A stretch of DNA of 64,000 bases. It comes from Coriolopsis trogii. Lineage: Eukaryota; Basidiomycota; Agaricomycetes; Polyporales; Polyporaceae. Made by a program: the position numbers and the translations under genes. A model generated the notes under the pieces. The model had not been told where the DNA came from. It worked only from the letters and a program-made list of their open reading frames with translations, and ran no database searches. The stretch spans positions 620,001 to 684,000 of the forward strand of contig JAHYIO010000036.1 in the NCBI GenBank assembly GCA_020543525.1, given 5' to 3'. Below are positions 57,761 through 64,000 of this stretch, piece after piece; positions within the stretch are counted from its first letter, which is position 1; every line of letters begins with the position of its first letter.

Positions 57761-60700
57761 ATGTCCTCGCCGATTGCTATTGTCCGTTCCCCTATCTGCA
57801 GTAACCCTCATTTACTGACCCTTCGACTTGTTTCCAGGTGGGCATTGCAGCTCAGCTGCCCAGCGGAAGCTATGCGAATGAAGATCTCGACTATCAGTCC
57901 TTTGTCGATTTCCTCCTCAATCACGGCCAAGCTTACGAGAAAATTCCCTCCTCACGCTTTAACATCAGCAGGTGAGCATCCGCGAATACATGAGGTTGCA
58001 CCGTGCTCAACATTCGTAGCATCCAAGGGCGTGCAGTTGGTCAGATTGTTACCGACTCCGGCGCATTCCTGAAAAATCTCGACTTATTTGACCACATGGA
58101 ATTTGGGGTTACCTCGAAGGATGCCCGAGCCATGCCTGTTGGCTTGCGAAAGCTACTTGAAGTTGCGTTCCTCAGCCTATGCAACTCAGAGATCGAATAT
58201 CGGGGCCGGAATGTTGGATGCTACATGTCAGCTGTGGCTCACGACATAGTCGAGATCTCTGGTCACGTACGTGTTTCTGTCGCATCACAATTGTGTGCAC
58301 TTCTACAACGAAGCCAGGGAAAATATTCCAGGATGACACTGAGCTTACTGGCGCATTCTCATACTCCCCTGCAATGATAGCAAATCGGATCTCGTATCAC
58401 CTTGATCTCCGCGGACCAAGCGTCCCTATCCATACTGCTTGCAGCTCAACTCTCTATGCAACACACATCGCCATCCAAGCCCTTCGTAACGGCGAGTGTG
58501 AGGCCGCCGTTGTTGGTGGGGCGCAAATCAATCACAGGTCTGTTCAACATACCACATCCATCCCTCATTCTACTGACATCGGGGTCTCAAGATTTGCTGA
58601 GTGGGTCTCGTACACTCATGGAGGCATACTATCTCCCGACGGAAAATGCAAGCCTTTCGACGTTTCAGCCAATGGGTTGGTATCATCAATCACCCTCTAC
58701 ATCTCGTATTCTGAGCACTTTCACACAGGTTTGGCCGTGGTGAGGGGGTTGTCTGTGTTGTTTTGAAGCCGCTCGCAGCTGCGGTCCGCGATCACGACTA
58801 TATCTACGGAACTGTACGTCCACTCCGTTCATATTGAGTTCGGGTATTAGCTCACTGTCTTGGAGATTCTCGGAACCGGGGTCAACTCGTCAGGGTCTCT
58901 AGTGCCTGCTAATGCACCTTCTGCAGCGGCGCAACGGGATGCAATGCGCAGGGCTTTCGGCGAGGCAGAAAGGCTACCCCAGGAAGTTGATTTTTTGGAG
59001 CTACATGCTACAGGTATCCGCGAAGATTACATCCATATGCACACGACTGACGACATCTGTGGCCACAGGTACGGCGCAAGGAGACCCGACGGAAGCCAAC
59101 TGGGTCGGGGCAGAATTCAAGCGCGATGATGAGCTTGTCATTGGAAGCGTCAAGGGTAACATTGGGTGAGTACGCCTACCACGCTGTCGCGAACAATGGT
59201 TGAGAGTCATTGTGCAGACACCTCGAAATCACTGCCTTTCTGGCTTCCCTGTGTAAGGTGTGCGGTATCTTCGAAAAAGGTGTCATTCCTCCAAACGTGA
59301 ACCTGGCGCAGCCCAACTCAGCCATACGGTGGTCTCAGTACCGTCTGCGCGTCCCACGCGAGCCTGAGCCTCTACGATGCCGCTCCACAGACGGTTTACC
59401 TTTGATAGCCATGACAAGTTCCGGAATTGGCGGTGCTAATGGACACGCCGTAGTGCAAGGTCCCCCACTACGCTCTTCACGGCCGTTGTTCTGGACCGGC
59501 GAAGTCGACGTTCCTACCCTCCTCATCGCTGGTGCGCTCTCCCCTCGCTCGGCGTCGGAGCTCGGAGAAGCCCTGCTCATCACCGCGGCCTCCTCGAGCG
59601 AACAGATCGCACTCGCGCGCACTCTGGGTCGTCGTGCACGCTCCATGACATGGCGGTCGTTCGCCGTTCTTGGTTCTCCCAAGTCGTCGAAACTGAGCAA
59701 GCCCACGCTCGCTCCAAAGACGCGTCCGCCAATTGTGTTCGTCTTCTCAGGGCAAGGCACCCAGCACTTCCATAGTAAGAGTCCCACATGAATCGCTCTC
59801 GTGCAACACACGACATTGACTTCCTGTACTCGTCACAGTGGGTCGTGAGCTCTACAAGGCCAGCGCGCCCTTCCGCGCAAGCATTACGGAACTCGATGCA
59901 ATCTACGCTAATGTCGTTGGTACCTCGCTCCTCGAGTCCACCGGAATATTCAGTGGCGCGCCCGCCGACGCGAAAGACACGCTCGGAGACCCTTGGCCTA
60001 TCTCTTTGACCCTTCCGGCCCTGACGATGCTCCAGCTGGCTCTCATTGACACGCTGGCTGCGGTCGGCGTTCGCCCGGACATCATCGTCGGTCACTCGGC
60101 GGGCGAGACTGCGGTGCTATATACGTCGGGCGCCGCCTCGAAAGCGGCCGCTCTGGAGCTTGCTATCGCGCGTGGGCGCGCCCTTGCAGTGGTGGAGGAA
60201 GCAAAGGGCACTATGGCTGCGGTATCGTGCTCGCCGAAGGACGCTCAGAAGATCATCGACGAAGTGAACGCAGAGCTGGGTGAAGGCGTGCTCTCCATAG
60301 GATGCTACAACACCCCGACCGCCGTTACATTGTCGGGCGCTGAGTCCCATATCGACCTGGCAGTCGCGAAGGCCACCGCGGCCGGCGTCTTCGCTAGGAA
60401 GCTGAAGACACGCGTCCCGGTCCACTCGGCGATGATGGAGCTGTGTCGCGCCGAGTTCCAGCAGCTCACCGCTGAGCTCTTCGCTCGCCATCAAGTCTCC
60501 GCTCCCAAGGTCACGACCTACTCGACTGTCACTGGCGATGTATTCAGCCGCGCCTTCGATCCGCAATACTACTGGGACGGCACGCTCGGCCCTGTGCGGT
60601 TCACGGATGCTATCCAAGCGATGGTCCGCAAGAACAAGACGTGCACCTTCGTGGAGATTGGCCCGCATCCGGTCCTCATCAGCTATCTTCAGTCTATGAC

Positions 60701-63700
60701 CGAGGGACGGGATGGCGTCACGATCACCTGCCCGCTCCGTCGTCCTCGCGCCCCTGAGCCAGGCATCGAAGTGTTCGAGTTCCTGACGGCGCTGGGGAAG
60801 GTCGTCGCGGCCGGCCACAACTGCGTCGACTTCGATACTTTGTACGCCAACGCGGGGCGCTTCACTGGAACTCTCCCCAAGTATCCGTTTGCGCCCAAGG
60901 TCGTCCCATGGCGTGCGCCGACCGCGGAGATCGCGCGACAGCGCCAGCATCGCAACGGCCCTATGAACTACCTCCAGCTCGAGATGAACGTGCGCACTCA
61001 TCCCGGCCTCGCTGACCATGTCATCAAAGGTGAACCGATCATGCCTGCTGCAGGATACATTGAGATGGTGCGTGTTCATTGGTACCACGTTTCAGTCGCT
61101 ACTTTTCCTAATATAGCTCTGTGTTTGCCACAGGCACTTGAGTTCGGGGCTAGCGCAGTCTTCAACGTCCAATTCCATGGACTTCTTTCCCTCTCCCATG
61201 AGCGACCGATTCCGGTTCAGATCAAACTCCAGGGCACCAAGTGGAACGTCAGCAGCGCTACCTCGACTGACTACGCCAAGTCATGGCCAATAAACGTAGG
61301 TGTATAAAGTCGTGACTGCCCGTTGTCGATGTTTGACAGGTCCGACAGTATAATCGTCTTCATGCAACAGGCTTTCTGTCTCTCGATCCGATCCGAGACC
61401 AAAACCTTGCTGCGCTGGATCTTGAAGGCATCCGTCAGCGTCTGAAGCCGGTTGACATGAGACGTATGTGACACAATCTCAGGCTCGATGAGGTCTTCAT
61501 GTTGAAATATCTACAGATTTCTACACTGATCTCCAGTCTTTCGCTCAATTTGGGCGTATGTATCGGAGAATACGCCAATGCCATCTTGGCACAGGGCCGA
61601 ACGGTGCAGTCGAGGCGCTCACTGAGGTACATGGTTGGGACAACGACATCCCAAAGTAAGTTTACGGTTCTAGCCAACGGTATCTCACTCAGGACAATAT
61701 CTATTGCTCCAGTGTTTCTGATTATTGCCTCCACCCTGCCATATTGGACGCTACTCTTCATGTGGTCATCAACCCCCGCGTCACAGGTAATCACGACGTG
61801 AACCTATATCACTTGCCCTCCAAGATCGCCGCTCTCCATCTCTGCCCTGCGTTCAAGACACTGCCACGGCCATCAACTGTTTTCACTCATGCTACCTTCG
61901 TCAGCTGGACTCCCAGTACGTACACCTAATCTTGAGAGATGAACAGGGCCCTCATACATGTAATACAGCCACAATCGTCTATAACTTCACGACAACCAAC
62001 GCTGAAGGGATCCCTTTGTTCATCGTTGAGGGGGCTGAAATGACCATTCATGGCCATCGCGCGAAAGACGTCACGAAGCGCTACGATGTTGTCCACCGAT
62101 CCATCGGACTCTCACTCCTCCCCCCTACCTCCAATGATTCAGATGTCCACACTTGCCATGACAGCCCTCAAGTAGACAAATGTCGAGATTCGCTCGATGC
62201 GACCACTGGCGGGGCGGTCTCGATTCCCTACTTTCGCGGAAAAGAGATGGACATCCAGAGGACCCTCTCAGCATATGATCCTCTGGTACCGCTATCTGTT
62301 CTATTCACTGCAGAGAGCGGTCTGAATGGTGATGCGTCACTTGGCTTTACACGAGCGTTACGCAAGGAGTACCCCACCTGGCTGATCAGACTCGTCGTCT
62401 TTGACACCTCCTGGAGCGCCTCCCAGAAGCAACATGCCCTGCATAAGGTCCTCCACGTCCAGTCTGAAGAGCTCGAGTTCCTTGTCGACAATGATGGGAC
62501 CGTCAAAGCACCGCGCATAGAGGCCCTTGAACCTCCGAGCCTCCATGTACCTTTTGATCCTCAGCAGCCCTGGACGCTCGATAACTCGACTGTGGTCCAA
62601 ACCTCGAGGCCTCTTCCATACAAGGAGTACATCGTTGTACGTGTTGACGGAGTTGTCGCCCAGCACGACGGTTATTGGATCTATGTCGGAACTCCTGATG
62701 GGACATCTCAGCATGTCGTCGGTATCACCTCCGAAACCCTCCGTACTCACCTTTTGGCGCACCCTGATTCATTTGTTGCGGTTGACAGCCCACAAATCTG
62801 TCACTCTCATACCATGCAGTCCCCTCTATTCGCACTCGTAGTAATCGCCCATGTCACCGGTTCCCTTGACACCACACGCCTTCGCGGCACTCACGCATTG
62901 GTCGTCGCCGACAATGACACTCTCCGCGCCCAGATTGTGGACGCTTGTACCAAGCTCTCCATAGGCGTAATCTCTTGCTCGTCTGTCTCCAAAGCAGATC
63001 TCAAGTCTATCTATAACAATCCACCCTCGTTGATCCTCTCCGGTACCTCTGACAGAGCGGAAATTACCATACTACGCTCTGTATTGGCTGAAGGGGGTCG
63101 TCTCTGTCTCTGGAATGCCGCCGGAGAGGGCCTTTCTCCACTCATCTCAAAGAGTCCATGGGAGCAGGCCGATAGCTTGCGACGAGCTCTGGCTTTTTCA
63201 GAACTTGACACACTCCATTACATTCCCCTTTCCGACTTCCTCTCGGACGTTCCCAGTTACGTTCCTAGCACAGCTACGCTATTCAACCCCTCAAAGGCGT
63301 ATCTTCTCATTGGCGGAATTGGAAGTCTTGGACTACAGATCGCCTTATGGATGTACCAGGTAAATGCATCGCATCATGTCGCTCGGCCGTACTATTGACT
63401 AATGTCCACAGAACGGAGCCCGTCACATCATCCTGACCTCGCGATCAGGGGAGATCACACTGTCCCGTCGTGGAGACTACATCGCTCATCGTATACTCGT
63501 CTACCTGCAACGTTGTAGCGACGTGCAGGTCAATACTGTGGCTGTTGATGCTACCTCGAAGGACGACATGTCGGCATTGATTTCGAGCCTCGCCCAGCCT
63601 CTTGACGGCTGCATGCTCTTGACAGCTGTACTCGCCGATAGCACCTTTGCGTCGCATACTCAGGAGTCCTTTGAGCGCGCGATAACGCCAAAGGTGGAGG

Positions 63701-64000
63701 GATTCAATGTTCTAGAGCGGCTGGTGGATATACGCTCGCTCAGCTTCCTGATCGCCTTCTCATCTGGGTCCGGATTGCTGGGTAATCCTGGTCAGACTAA
63801 CTACTCGGCGTAAGCACACAGCCATTAACCTTAGTAATACCGCCTAACCGATGCTTCTGCAGTGCAAACACCGCATTAGCGGGTCTGACAGGAAGATACG
63901 CCAATGCGTTCTGCCTCATCTCTCCTCTGATTCTGGACAGCAGCTTCCTCCTCATGAATGACGACACCCACTATGCTACGCGTCTTCGCCATGTGAAATC
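57761..64000 (+). CDS. Reducing type I polyketide synthase, 3' end outside the window
   Basis: Exon 1 is MSSPIAI, then VGIAAQLPSGSYANEDLDYQ. KS (57.8-59.4 kb): active-site HTACSSTLYATH, FGRGEGVVCVVLKPL, and histidines in ELHATG|TAQGDP and KGNIG|HLEITAF, so the Cys-His-His triad is present. AT (59.7-60.9 kb): VFVFSGQGTQHF, GHSAGETAVLYTSG and EIGPHPVLISYLQS. DH (61.0-61.9 kb): HVIKGEPIMPAAGYIEM (catalytic His) and LHPAILDATLHVV (Asp). No methyltransferase signature follows. A segment at 62.2-63.2 kb resembles an enoyl reductase but lacks the glycine-rich NADPH loop. KR (63.3 kb on): AYLLIGGIGSLGLQIALWMY, LTSRSG, FSSGSGLLGNPGQTNYSA|AN, keeping Ser, Tyr and Asn. The carrier domain is not in the window. 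Introns of about 50-60 nt recur throughout. It makes a partially reduced polyketide; the product is unknown. Confidence 0.92.

Noticed and set aside
60117..61088. Long 323-codon minus-strand frame
   Set aside because: It lies exactly antisense to the AT and DH parts of the PKS, where codon bias (GC-rich third positions) keeps the opposite strand open. No motif of its own.

Overview
The window looks like a chromosome segment of a filamentous basidiomycete (Agaricomycetes). Genes are split by many GT-AG introns of about 45-65 nt. Two genes of the basidiomycete DUF6534 membrane-protein family are present, and the P450s, a monocarboxylate-type MFS carrier, an adenylate-forming reductase and a type I PKS are all of fungal type. 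I saw no tRNA, rRNA or CRISPR array.

Layout. 1-9.9 kb is gene-poor and decayed: fragments of a TOM1/HUWE1-like HECT ubiquitin ligase (4.3-6.4 kb), a dispersed repeat copy and a decayed duplicate of the gene at 30 kb. 10.1-26.6 kb is a gene-dense accessory block: an alpha/beta hydrolase (+), a P450 (-), an MFS carrier (+), a DUF6534 membrane protein (-), a cyclopropane-fatty-acid-synthase-like methyltransferase (-) and a second P450 (+). 26.6-38 kb is mostly repeats and decayed genes. It contains one largely complete PHD-finger / CHAT-like / zinc-ribbon gene (29.9-32.0 kb) and a broken multi-pass membrane gene. 38.8-39.9 kb is a truncated, frameshifted acyl-CoA-oxidase-like gene.

40.4-44.6 kb (-) is a complete NRPS-like reductase (adenylation, carrier, thioester reductase). 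46.0-54.5 kb (-) is the second DUF6534 gene, with an intact 6,885-bp Ty1/copia retrotransposon lying inside one of its introns. The element has apparently identical 567-bp LTRs, a perfect ACGTA target duplication and a 1,614-residue polyprotein. Its 5' LTR has in turn received a 380-bp TA-flanked MITE. 55.5-57.1 kb (+) encodes a thioester reductase domain alone. 57.8 kb to the right edge (+) is a reducing type I PKS (KS-AT-DH-degenerate ER-KR), cut by the window end.

How the genes may work together (inference). PKS, stand-alone reductase, NRPS-like reductase, two P450s, hydrolase, MFS carrier and CFA-like methyltransferase are the usual parts of a fungal biosynthetic cluster. A polyketide or acyl chain could be built by the PKS and released by the adjacent reductase. 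Nothing in the sequence proves co-regulation, and the repeat-rich 27-40 kb block separates the tailoring genes from the core enzymes.
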